A DNA stretch of 64,000 nucleotides, taken from NCBI RefSeq assembly GCF_902167145.1, contig NC_050098.1, positions 75,556,207-75,620,206 on the forward strand. Reading direction: 5' to 3'. This document shows positions 34,088 to 44,127 of this stretch, piece by piece. Source of the DNA: Zea mays (lineage: Eukaryota > Streptophyta > Magnoliopsida > Poales > Poaceae). Under the pieces are notes generated by a model. It was not told the DNA's origin and ran no database searches. It saw nothing but the letters and a program-made list of their open reading frames with translations. The translations under genes were made by a program, and so were the position numbers. Each line of letters begins with the position of its first letter. Within the stretch, counting starts at the first letter, position 1.

Positions 34088-37000
34088 ATGTCTGAAGCTG
34101 CTAAGAAGGCTGCTGCTGAGATGAAGCTGAGTCTTGACGAAGAGAAGAACCTAGGGTTTCTTATAGCGATGTCGAAGTCCAACACAGAAAAGATTACCAA
34201 GGAAATTCTGGAGGGGCTGTCTGAAGATACTGGTGACAGTGAAAGTTATGATGTGGACAGCGGTGGCGAAGACTCCGAAGATCGCCCCTGGCGACCAAGC
34301 CATTCAGTTTATGGTAAATCAACTATCAAAGAGAATCATCTTGTTAATATGAGAGGAAGGTATTTCCGGGATCTGTCCATTGTGAGGGCGGACGAAGGGG
34401 AAAAAACTTGTCCACACCCTGAAGAAAATGAAGTTGTGGTGTACCGAAGCTTTTTGAAAGCTGGACTGCGATTCCCCTTGAGCAGCTTCGTCGTGGAGGT
34501 GTTGAAAATCTTCGAAGTCTATCTTCATCAACTTACTCCCGAGGCAATTATAAGGCTAAATATCTTCGTGTGGGCCGCGAGGAGCCAAGGTCTGAAGCCT
34601 GACGCAAGAAGCTTCTGTAATGTTCATGAATTATTATATGAAACAAAGCCTTGGGGCAAAGAACAGTACCATAACAACTTTGGCTGCTACAGCTTCGTTT
34701 CTCGGTCCGGGGCAAGCTGTCCCGTACCAACCTTTCGGAAGAGATGGCCCGGGGATTGGATGACAGAATGGTTTTATGTGAAGAATGACTTATCAGCACG
34801 AGAAGACATCAAAGGTATAATTATGCGTCCTATTTGGCAAAGCTTCGGCCTTCGGAGGCCGAAGGTTGAAATGAACGAAGCCGCCGAAGAGTGCCAAAGA
34901 GCCTTCGGCGTTGTCTGCTCTTTTATAGGAACAAGGGACTTAGTACAAGAACATATCGCCTTCAGGGTGTGGCCGCTTGCTGAGAAATGGGAAATGCCAC
35001 AAGAAACCATGAAAGAGGCCGACGAAGGTGAGCTTGTGAGACTGAAGTACACCTTCAAATTTGGAGATAAATTTATTGAGCCAGATGATGAGTGGTTGAA
35101 AAGCATTGACAATCTAAGTGATGAGCTACTCGGGACCTACTCGAAAGCTGAAGATAATGCAATGTCAGCAGCCTTCGGAGGCCGAAAAAAGAAGAGACTG
35201 AATCGGGTATTCGATGCCATTGGGTTTGTCTACCCTGACTATCGTTATCCCACTCGAGGGCAGAAAAGAAAGAACACAACCTCTGCAGAAGAGGAAGCTG
35301 CAACTGCTCCTAGCGAGCCAGAATCAAAGAGAAAGAGGATAAAAGTCCTCACACACCGGCCACGCTATATTGAACCAGCTTCGGTGCCTGAGTTCACCGG
35401 AGAAGCTTCTTCGGCCACCGAAGCTGAACAGCCAACCTTGCTGCCAGAAACTGCAGAGATGACCGAAGCACCATCCACAGAAAAAATGGAAGAAGCGAAA
35501 AAGCCGACTGAGGAAAAAACATTAGAAGTTTTGGGTCCTGCAGTAAATATTGAAACAGCAAAAAACCAAAAGGGGCCATCAGTGACCCCAAAAAGGAAAA
35601 GAATGGTAAATGTACTAGACGTCTTGGAGACAATTAAGTCTTCAAGCACAATTCCAAAAAAGAGTGTTGAAATTGCTGAAGCTTCTACTGAAGCTTCGGC
35701 TCAACAAGCTGAAGCTGAAGCTGGGCCTTCAGAGCCCTACAAGGAGCAACCTTTTGAAGCCGAAGCAATAAAAATTCCAGAACCAGTATTAGTTGAAGAA
35801 ACTGACACCGCCATCCCCGAAGCACCTGCCAGCATGCGTGATTACATGATACGACATGCTTCGGGGAAGAAGCTATCTGAAGAAGAAACTCATGAAGCCA
35901 TCCATTATGCAAAGGAACTAAAATATCCGAAGGGGGCAGTAATATTCAATGGAACGAATGAAGATGACTTCTTATACTGCCTGCCTGACAACAAAGAGCT
36001 ATCTGTCTGCCGAGAAATGGCCAGAAGTATTGGTTTCCCGAAGCTTGAATCTGGATTAAGCGCCATGACGAAAGAAGATCTCGCAGACAGTCTTGCGTAC
36101 AACAGCCTGAAGGTATAGGAATTAAACACTTGAAAAATCCCCTTATTTTTACGCAACTCATTCCTTTTTTCTTATATGAATTCTTTTTCGTATAGGGCCT
36201 GATCCTAAGCAACGCACTAAGAGCCCAAAAGAGCGCCGAAGATGAAAGCTATGAAATTGCGTTTAATAATTTACGCTCCGAAGTTATCAGACTGAGAAAC
36301 GAAGCTTTGGAAAAAGATAAAATTCTGCTTACACTGGTAGATAAAGTGAAAAAAGACAAAGCTGCTTCAAAGGCCCAGGCCGAAGCTCAAAAACGCGAGA
36401 CTAAAGATCTTCAGAAACAGCTGGCTAGAGCTAAAGAGGAGCGCGTGCTTGAGGAAACGAAACGAGAACTTAGTGATTTTATGGTCAGCAAATTGGAATC
36501 AAAAGTTAAGGAGCTTCGCACATCTCAGAGGAAATGCTATGTCAAATCTGTAGAATGTGTGAATAAAATTAAATCCAGCTTCGCCAGCGTAGGCGCCTTT
36601 TCCAGCGAAGAGAATTTCTCTCGAGGCAATCCCGAAGGTCCGCTGGAATGGATTAGCCACGAAGCAGAGGCCTTCGAAGAGATTCTGAACAGTCGTGGCG
36701 ACATATGCGCTTTTTCGGGCGCCAGAGGAATTGCTTCTGTCTTAGAGAAGAAAGGTTGCGGGCATGTAAAATTTTTAGCTCAATCCGAAGCTACCTTATC
36801 TTCCGAAGACGTCAAGGACCCCTCGGCCGAAGCAAGCGTGGTTGGTGGCAAATTTTTTACTGATATCTGGAACGACGGCGGCCGAGGAATGGCGCAAGAG
36901 ATCATCCAAAGGAGCGAAAAAGGCATTCATGACGCCAGAAAAGTGGTAGAAGCTGCCGAAAGGAGTACAGAGCCCGAAAGGCAATTAGGTACCAATTAGT

Positions 37001-37197
37001 CGCTCTTATTGTGTTGTAATTTTTATTCCAAACTTTGCTCAAGGTTTGCAAAAGTAATGAAGAAATGTTCTCTTCCCTCAGAAACTGCTGGATCAAATGT
37101 CGACGAAGAAATTAAACAAATGGCCGAAACTATCTTGGACAAGGTTGTTGACCAACTTCTAAATGAGGCCGCCGAAGAAGTATTGAGAGAAGATTAG
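34088..37197 (+). CDS. Intact spliced antisense gene of C, 977-aa protein of unknown function
   Basis: Three exons: 34088-36112, 36196-36988, 37082-37197; introns 36113-36195 (83 bp, phase 0) and 36989-37081 (93 bp, phase 1), both GT...AG. The sum is 2934 nt with no stop until the end. Residues 50-70 are acidic. About 105-380 form the conserved part shared with A, B and E, including FPLSSFVVEVL and HQLTPEAIIRLNIFVWAARS near 130-165, which matches my memory of PF04195 (putative gypsy type transposon). Basic, NLS-like patches KKKRLNRVF (near 366), KRKRIKV (near 414) and PKRKRM (near 502). An Ala/Glu/Pro-rich linker is followed by an exon 2 coiled coil. No enzyme motif is evident. It is antisense to gag and convergent with it. 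Confidence 0.85.
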
Positions 37198-38217
37198 ATG
37201 CTATTTGGAAAAATCATTTAAAGTGTAATCTATGTAACACTTTGTACATTTGAATGTAATATACAAGTCTCCTTTCATTATTGAATTCTTTACGATGCAT
37301 GAAACATTAAATACATACCATTTTTGAGCCTTTGGCGAAAAAACACCTTCCCTTCTTTTCATGCTTCGTGAAGAAGGCATTCTCCGTTAAAATTATTCTG
37401 ATGAATCACATCCATGCTTCGTCAAAACATTCTTCGAAGCTATACTCCGAAGCTATACAACTTCGATATTGATCTGATAAAGCTCGCCCATGTTTCGTAA
37501 AAATATTCTCCGAAGCTGTATTCCGAAGCTGTACAATTTCGATGTCACTTTCTCAAAGCATCCTTTCGAAGGTTGAGAGTATCTCCTTCTCTTGCCAAAT
37601 GCAATATGATGTATGATGCTTATGCTATGCAAAATGATGTGATGATGTTATGTTATGCATGTGACATTTGTTCCGGAGATACACATAAAATATATTCGTA
37701 AGCTCTGCATTCCCTTGGGAACGTCTTTGGAGCTTCTTCGTCTTTTACTTAGACGGTATCAGCGTTGACTTTTCGCTGTAAGCCTCCCTTAGGAGCTTCT
37801 TCGCCTTTTACTTAGGCGGTATCAGCGTTGACTTTTCGCTGTAAGCCTCCCTTAGGAGCTTCTTCGCCTTTTACTTAGGCGGTATCAGCGTTGACTTTTC
37901 GCTGTAGGCTCTGCATTCCTTTAGGAACGACTTCTGAGCAGAAAACTTACACTGCGCTCCCTTTGGAACGGCTTTTTGTGACTTCATAAACTTACTCTGC
38001 GTTCCTTAGAACGACTTTCTGTTACTCCGAAGGATTTTTAATCCGAAGGTCCTCCTTGGTAACGGAAAAAGTTTTAGGCTTCAACAACTTGGGCCTGTGG
38101 AACAAATAGATTTTCCTCGTGGGAAACAACGAAATTATTACATGAAAACTATCAATGTTTTTTGCTTCACAGAAAATAAAACTGAATAGAAAAGACTGCT
38201 ATCAAAGGTAGGATATG
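37198..38217. repeat. C convergent spacer with 63-bp tandem repeats
   Basis: The unit starts at agcttcttcg at 37731, 37794 and 37857 (63-bp period, about 2.8 copies to 37907). It contains agcctcccttaggagcttct, also in A's array. More loosely related pieces (tgcattcccttgggaacg and similar) lie at 37700-38030. No gene; pol is missing here. Confidence 0.88.
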
Positions 38218-39732
38218 TCAATAAATGTGCTTCGACTCTGGCACAGTGCTGTTGACTGTGCGAGCTTCGGACTGTTCTCTGAAGTCCCTCTGATGTGGAG
38301 CGTATTGACTCCCTTCTGGCTGTTGACCTTGCTGCAATGGAGGTGGAGGCGGAAGCTGCTGCCAGGAAGCTTGAGGTTGACTTGCCGAAGCTACAGAAGC
38401 CGCAGGGTGGTTGTCTATGTATTGTGGGACGTAAGGCGGATGAAACGAAGCAGTATGCATAACCTGCTTCGACTGAGCTTGTTGAGATGCAGCTTCGGCT
38501 AGTTCCTTTTGCTTCTGGATTGTAACATGGCACGTCCTAGTGGTGTGGCCCTTGCCCTCTCCACAGAATAGGCAAAACAGTCTCCTTGGCTGATCTCCGA
38601 ATCTTCCGCCGAAGCCCCTGGCGCCTCTGCCTCTTGGAGCTGGTGGCCGAAAGAAAGTTTGTTGTTGCCCCGAAGCCTGTGAGGAGCACTGCGGCCTGTT
38701 TTGCTGACTCCCCTTATCATCATTCTGAGTGTTGTGAATGGAACGGACATGCCTCGGGTAGTATCTTCCTCCGAAGCCCCTGGTCATCTCAGAAAATCTG
38801 AAGGCCTCCTCCCTTCTTTGGCGAAAGTCATTGTCAGCACGAATGTACTCATCCATCTTTTGGAGCAATTTCTCCAAGGTCTGAGGAGGCTTCCGAGCAA
38901 AGTATTGAGCTGCAGGTCCAGGACGGAGCCCCTTGATCATGGCTTCGATAACGATTTCATTGGGCACCGTTGGTGCCTGCGCCCTCAATCGTAAGAACCT
39001 TCGGACATACGCCTGAAGGTATTCTTCGTGATCCTGAATACACTGGAAGAGGGCTTGAGCTGTAACCGGCTTCGTTTGAAATCCTTGAAAGCTGGTCAGT
39101 AACATATTCTTCAGCTTCTGCCATGAAGTGATTGTTCCTGGCCGAAGGGAGGAATACCAGGTCTGAGCAACATTCCTGACGGCCATGACGAAAGACTTCG
39201 CCATGATTGCAGCGTTGCCCCCGTACGAAGACACTGTTGCTTCGTAGCTCATCAAGAATTGCTTCGGGTCGGAGTGGCCGTCAAACATGGGGAGCTGGGG
39301 TGGCTTATAGGATGGAGGCCAAGGTGTAGCCTGCAGCTCAGCAGACAGAGGAGAAGCATCATCAAAAACAAAATTTCCCTGATGGAAATTATCATACCAG
39401 TCGTCTTCGTTGACGAAGCCCTCCTGATGGAGGTCTTTCTGATGAGGCCTTCTGTTCTGCTCATCGTGAGTGAGATGGCGAACTTCCTCAGAAGCTTCGT
39501 CAATTTGCCTTTGCAACTCAGCTAGGCGGGCCACCTTCTCCTTCTTCCTCTGCACTTGTTGATGTAGCATCTCCATCTCTCTGATTTCTTGGTCTAGCTC
39601 TTCTTCCTCAAGCGTCGGGCTAACAGCTTTTCTCTTCTGGCTTCTGGCCTCCCGAAGAGAGACGGTCTCCTGGTTGTGGTCCAGCGGTTGTAGTGCTGCA
39701 GCCCCAGCCGCTGAGGCTTTCTTCGGCGCCAT
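38218..39732 (-). CDS. gag: Gag of C, intact (504 aa)
   Basis: Uninterrupted from ATG 39732, 75 bp after the 5' LTR. Residues about 40-90 form a charged coiled coil (EREL/QRKKEK-rich). About 135-265 match the retrotransposon gag capsid core (PQLPMFDGHSDPKQFLMSYE, TWYSSLRPGTITSWQKL, YVRRFLRLRAQ). An Arg/Gly-rich stretch precedes a zinc-knuckle-like CLFCGEGKGHTTRTC near 385-400, spaced CX2CX5HX4C, one residue longer than the usual CX2CX4HX4C. The tail is Gln/Pro-rich. It would form the particle and bind RNA. No protease or RT follows. It is an intact ORF in a very young element, so probably functional. Confidence 0.9.
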   Translation of the reverse strand: MAPKKASAAGAAALQPLDHNQETVSLREARSQKRKAVSPTLEEEELDQEIREMEMLHQQVQRKKEKVARLAELQRQIDEASEEVRHLTHDEQNRRPHQKDLHQEGFVNEDDWYDNFHQGNFVFDDASPLSAELQATPWPPSYKPPQLPMFDGHSDPKQFLMSYEATVSSYGGNAAIMAKSFVMAVRNVAQTWYSSLRPGTITSWQKLKNMLLTSFQGFQTKPVTAQALFQCIQDHEEYLQAYVRRFLRLRAQAPTVPNEIVIEAMIKGLRPGPAAQYFARKPPQTLEKLLQKMDEYIRADNDFRQRREEAFRFSEMTRGFGGRYYPRHVRSIHNTQNDDKGSQQNRPQCSSQASGQQQTFFRPPAPRGRGARGFGGRFGDQPRRLFCLFCGEGKGHTTRTCHVTIQKQKELAEAASQQAQSKQVMHTASFHPPYVPQYIDNHPAASVASASQPQASWQQLPPPPPLQQGQQPEGSQYAPHQRDFREQSEARTVNSTVPESKHIY

Positions 39733-39788
39733 AGCGAAGGTCTATAGCTTCCGAAGGTGTTCACGAAGACTCGAAGTGGAAGTGAGTT

Positions 39789-39806
39789 CACCGGAGGTGG
39801 GCGCCA
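39789..39806 (-). promoter_or_regulatory. Primer-binding site of C
   Basis: Minus strand TGGCGCCCACCTCCGGTG, one base after the 5' LTR. The leader then shares GAACTCACTTCCACTT with A before the two elements diverge into gag (C) or protease (A). Confidence 0.75.
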
Positions 39807-39807
39807 A

Positions 39808-40477
39808 TGTTGGGGACTTGTTCTCAAGTGCTAAGAGTTAAGAACAAGGCAACATAAAAAGTGTTAAGTGTTAAAATCCTTCGTCCTTCGAAGCATTATG
39901 TTCCTTCGGGAAATAATGAGTCTCGGACGAAGGTCATGAGAGACATACCTTCGTAAACATAACAAGTAATGACGAAGGACTCACATAAAGCATGAAATAT
40001 GATATAAGCATCACCATAGAATCATTTCTATTTTATTAACATGGAAAAACAGAAATGATTCCAAATTACAAATGTACCTTCGGTCCTGAGAGAAGGTGAA
40101 AAGTACAAGCGTGATGCCAAAAGCAAATGCCAAGTCAGCGTGAACAGTACGGGAGTACTGTTCATCTATTTATAGACGCGGGACGCAGCCCACGTAAAAT
40201 TACATCCATGTCCATTACATTTGTTAACGGCTTATGAAAATCTGTCGAGGCCCCCGAAGTCTTTTCATCTTTAAGTCGGTTCCCCCTTCTGCCATCGCGC
40301 CGAAGCTTCCCTGCGCACAGCTTCGGCTACACTCGACCTTCGTCTGGTTCAGGCTTCGTTTTGGCCGTGCTCCATATTCATAATTCTGGATCCGAAAATA
40401 CCTGTTCACATAATCCACTCGGAAAACATTGTCAAATCATGTTTTTGAGGACCTTCGGAGGACGAAGGCCCCCAACA
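39808..40477 (-). mobile_element. C 5' LTR
   Basis: 670 bp, one difference from 33114-33783. Minus-strand TATAAATA at 40167-40174; inverted repeat arms 40141-40150 and 40155-40164. Followed by TSD atgct. Confidence 0.96.
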
Positions 40478-41581
40478 ATGCTCTTTGGTGGAATTGACGA
40501 AGGGGCCTTAGGATGCTTTCGCGATCGCGCCGGGGCAAAGATAATCGGCACTCTATCGAAGAGTGTCGGTTTCCCGAAGCTTGAAGCTGATATTAGCGGC
40601 TACCGGCGACAACATATCGTCGGCAGTCTGTTTTACTCCAATTTCAAGGTAAAATTCCTTTTGCTAGGTTTCTTTTATTTTTGTGATGAAGAAAAATTTT
40701 CTGATGTCGGCTTATTTCTACAGAGTATGTTGCTAAGTAAGGCACTGAGAATGCAACAAGACCTCGAAGACAAGAAAAATGAAATCATAATCGAGGGCTT
40801 GGAAAATAAGATCAAGGATTAGGAAGCTTCTCTGGAAAAGAAAGACTTCCTAATTCAAGCAACAGAGGGCTCGCTTGCAGAAATCCAAGCTGAAAATGTT
40901 AGATTAAGCGAGGAGCTTCTCCAAAGTCAAACATCCTTGAAAGAAAAATCAAAGAACTTGGATCAAGAGAAGAACGATCTGCAAGTGAAATACGAGGCTG
41001 AAGCTAACAAGAATACGAAGCTGCAGAAATCTTTGAAAGACCTTCGGGATACGTGCTTGAATTTTGGTAGCCGCTGCGTGCAACGGTTGAAAGAGGTCTT
41101 TAGCTCGGTTGGGGCCAACTCTGAAGATATTACCCCTTCGGCTGAAGACATACCAAACACCTTCGAACATATTGAAAATGAAGTTGATGCTCTTGATGAA
41201 GTGATAGCCGGGCATGGTGACTTCTGTGCCTTGCTAGCTTCTCACGGCACAGCTACTGCATTCTTGAAGGCTGGTTGTACGCACGTGAAGACGGTGAATA
41301 GACCAACCTTTAGTATGTCTCCAACAAATTTGATTGATATTCCTAGTGAAGCCCGAAGCATCGGAAACAGATTCATAACTCAGATTTGGGCTAAGGGTGG
41401 ACAAGAGTTAGCTGGGGACGAAGCCCGAAACTTGCTTAAACCGGTACAGAACTTATACCTGATGCTTGCCTTGAGTCTTGTAATTACTTTTTACCTTATA
41501 CCATTGTTTGTCTGCCGGATGGTGGTGTCGAAGGTTGACAATCCGAAGCACATTCCGAAGGCTGCTGAAGCTTCTCTTTAG

Positions 41582-42531
41582 GCCTGCTTGTATAGAGCTT
41601 AGGAACATTTGTATTATCTTTGCAAAAAACTATAATTGAGATTTAAACAATACTGTGTATATTTGTCCATACCTTGTAATATATTTTTTCCTTTTCATCC
41701 ATGTACAAATTGCTTTGTTGTGGACGAAACTTGTATCTTTTGAGCCGAAGGCGAAAAACACCTTCCCTTCTTTTCGTACACAACGAAGCATGTCCTTGCA
41801 TAAAATGTTTATGTTTGAAACGAAGCTACGTGTTCATCGAAGCACTGTCGTCGAAGCTAGAGTATTTCTGTTCGTGCTTCATGTTATGATGATGATGATC
41901 CTACGAATGTCTAAATGAATATTTGTATGAATGCAATGAATGATGTAATGTAATGTGCAAATGAATGTCCCAAACACACACAAAGCCACACCCAGACTCT
42001 GGATCCCCTTAGGAACGACTTTGGAGTCTTTAAGCTCTGCATCCCCTTAGGAACGACTTTGGAGCTTCTTCACCTTCTATTTCGGTGGTATTTAATCTCT
42101 GCATCCCCTTAAGAACGACTTTGGAGCTTCTTCACCTTCTACTTCAGTGGCATTTGTCTCTACATTCCCTTAGGAATGACTTCTGAGCTTCGAAACTTAC
42201 GCTGCGCTCCCTTAGAAACGACTTCTGTAGCTTCGAAACTTATGTTGCGCTCCCTTAGGAACGACTTTTTGCAGCTTTGTCATCCTTTGTGGTGATTACA
42301 GCTCTGCATCCCCTTAGGGGCGTCTTTTGAGCTTCTCCCTGTTTTCTTTTGCACTTGATGGTGCAGGTTCTGATTTTACATATTACATCTTTAGGGAATT
42401 TTGGCCCTTGTATTGCGTAGGGCTAAATAAGAATGAAAATTACAAACTATGGCCCCATTAAAAACCTTTATCCCCTCCTGAAAGGAAAAGGGTGCCATAG
42501 GAAAAATGAAAAAGATTACATCAATTACACA
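41582..42531. repeat. B convergent spacer with degenerate repeats
   Basis: Degenerate copies of ccccttaggaacgactttgg plus agcttcttcaccttctac at about 41999-42320, the counterpart of the 63-bp arrays in A and C but of irregular period. No gene. Confidence 0.7.
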
Positions 42532-44127
42532 TAGTACCGTCAAAGCTCATCCTCATTCCAAGATTTAGGTATGTCGTTGCCGTCCATATCCTTCAATCTG
42601 TAAGAACCGGGTCTTGACGAAGATACTACCAGAAAAGGACCTTCCCACTTCAGTTGTAACCTGCCCATTGTATCTGGGTTGGCCACTCTCCGAAGCACCA
42701 AATGTCCTGGCTTGATGTTTTTCAATTGAACTTTCCAATCACGCCATCTTATTATTTCGGCCTGATACTTATTGATGTGTTCTATGGCCTGAAGTCTGGT
42801 CCCTTCTATAGTGTCTTTTGTTGTTTGATAATCAGCTTTGTCCTCCACTGAAGTTGTTGTTCTTATTGATCCTGTCTTTGCTTCTTCTGGTGTTATTGCT
42901 TCGTCACCGAACAGGAGATTGAAAGGTGTAAAACCTGTTGACCTTGACACAGTTGTGTTGTGGCTCTACACCACTTTAATCAACTCATCTGGCCACTTTC
43001 CTCTGGGCTGGTTGAAGATTAACTTCATTATTCCTGTCATTATAATTCCATTTGCTCTTTCTACCAACCCATTTGATTCTGGATGCCTTACTGACGCAAA
43101 ATGAATTTTTGTACCAATTCGGTCACAGAAATCTTTGAACGTTTCAGCATCAAATTGAGTTCCATTATCCATAGTTATTGCCTTCAGCACGCTGAAGCGA
43201 CAAACAATGTTTTGCCAAAAGAATTTCTGTACTGTGGCTGAAGTTATTGTGGCTAAGGTCTTTTCTTCGATCCACTTGGAAAAATATTCCACTGTTACAA
43301 CGACATATTTCAAATTTCCTTGTGTTGGTGGAAGTGGACCTAACAAATCCAGACCCCACCTTTGCAGTGGCCAAGTTGGCTGTATTAACTAGGTTAGAAA
43401 CGAAGGTTGTTTCTGGTCTTTTGCACATCTTTGGCAATTTTCACATTTTTGAACCAGATCTGCTGCATCCGAAGCTACCTTCGGCCAATAAAATCATTGT
43501 CTGATAACCTTCCACAGCAAAGGCCTAGACCCAATATGAGATCCACATAAACATGCATGTATTTCCTTCATCAGCTCTTAACCTTCGGTTCTGTATAAAC
43601 ACTTGAGTAGTGGAGAGCAGACTCAATATTTATATAACTCCCCTTCTATGATCACATATGGTCTTGTTCTTGCTTACATTCTTTTATTATAAAATTTGTC
43701 ATCCGAAAGACAGTTACCTTGGAGGAAAGATATAATTTCAGTCCTCCAATCTTCACTATGTACACGTGATATTGCAAGCACTGCCCTCTCCATAAGTTCG
43801 ACTGAAGGTGCCCTTTATTGTCTCAAAGAACACTTTCGAAGGCAAAGGGAGCCCCTGTGCCGCTGATTTAGCTAGCAAATCTGCATGCTCATTTTCCCCT
43901 CTTGGAATATTTTTTTATAGAAAATCCTTCGAAAGAAGCCTCCAATCTTCGGACTGCATCCAAATATTTTTCAAGGTTTGGATCCCTTGCCTTGCTGCTT
44001 TTGTCTACATGGCCAGAAATAACTTGGCAATCAGTTTTAAGGATTCCCCTTCTTATTCCCATTGCATTTAGCTTCTGAATCCCTAACAGAAGAGCTTCGT
44101 ATTTAGCAATATTATTTGTACAACTAA
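42532..44127 (-). pseudogene. B integrase and RNase H remainder
   Basis: Minus strand, in order from 44127: RNase H (NNIAKYEALLLGIQKLNAMGIR near 44090, frames broken), integrase zinc-binding part with stops (43400-43650), integrase core open 43346-42966 (YVVVTVEYFSKWIE, a DNGTQFD motif, ESNGLVERANGII), and the C-terminal tail open 42950-42540 (FTPFNLLFGDEAITPEE, GPFLVVSSSRPGSYRL). Several stops. It continues across D at 57423. The intact core here shows what the duplicated patch in A replaced. Confidence 0.87.

Larger units (their letters stand above)
33114..40477 (-). mobile_element. Element C (zeon-like): intact gag and antisense gene, no pol
   Basis: 7364 bp; LTRs 33114-33783 and 39808-40477 (670 bp each) with one difference seen (ctttggg versus cttcggg). 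TSD atgct at 33109-33113 and 40478-40482, within B's antisense gene. Plus strand: TATA box and spliced antisense gene. Minus strand: PBS and gag. There is no room for, or trace of, pol between 37198 and 38217. Size and content fit maize zeon-1 as I remember it (about 7.3 kb, LTR about 650 bp, gag without pol). One difference in 670 bp implies well under 0.1 million years at 1.3e-8 per site per year. Confidence 0.96.
31209..41580 (+). pseudogene. Antisense gene of B, split by element C
   Basis: ATG 31209. Exon 1 is 31209-33108 plus 40478-40648; TGA at 31299-31301 (Arg position), frameshift near 31930, TAG at 32678-32680 (Gln position). It carries the QLTPKAIVRL block, an RPKRRLNRVMDALKFEYPDY block and a Glu/Ala-rich linker. 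Intron 1 is 40649-40723 (75 bp, GT...CTACAG), in the same position and phase as in A and C. Exon 2 is a long coiled coil from 40724, with TAG at 40820-40822. The donor of intron 2 (GT at 41444) survives, but the expected acceptor reads ccg instead of cag. Inactive; function unknown. Confidence 0.87.

Noticed and set aside
31209..36112. Captured single host gene in an element
   Set aside because: Four separate copies (A, B, C, E) carry it at the same place, so it is a family component; ultimate host origin remains open.
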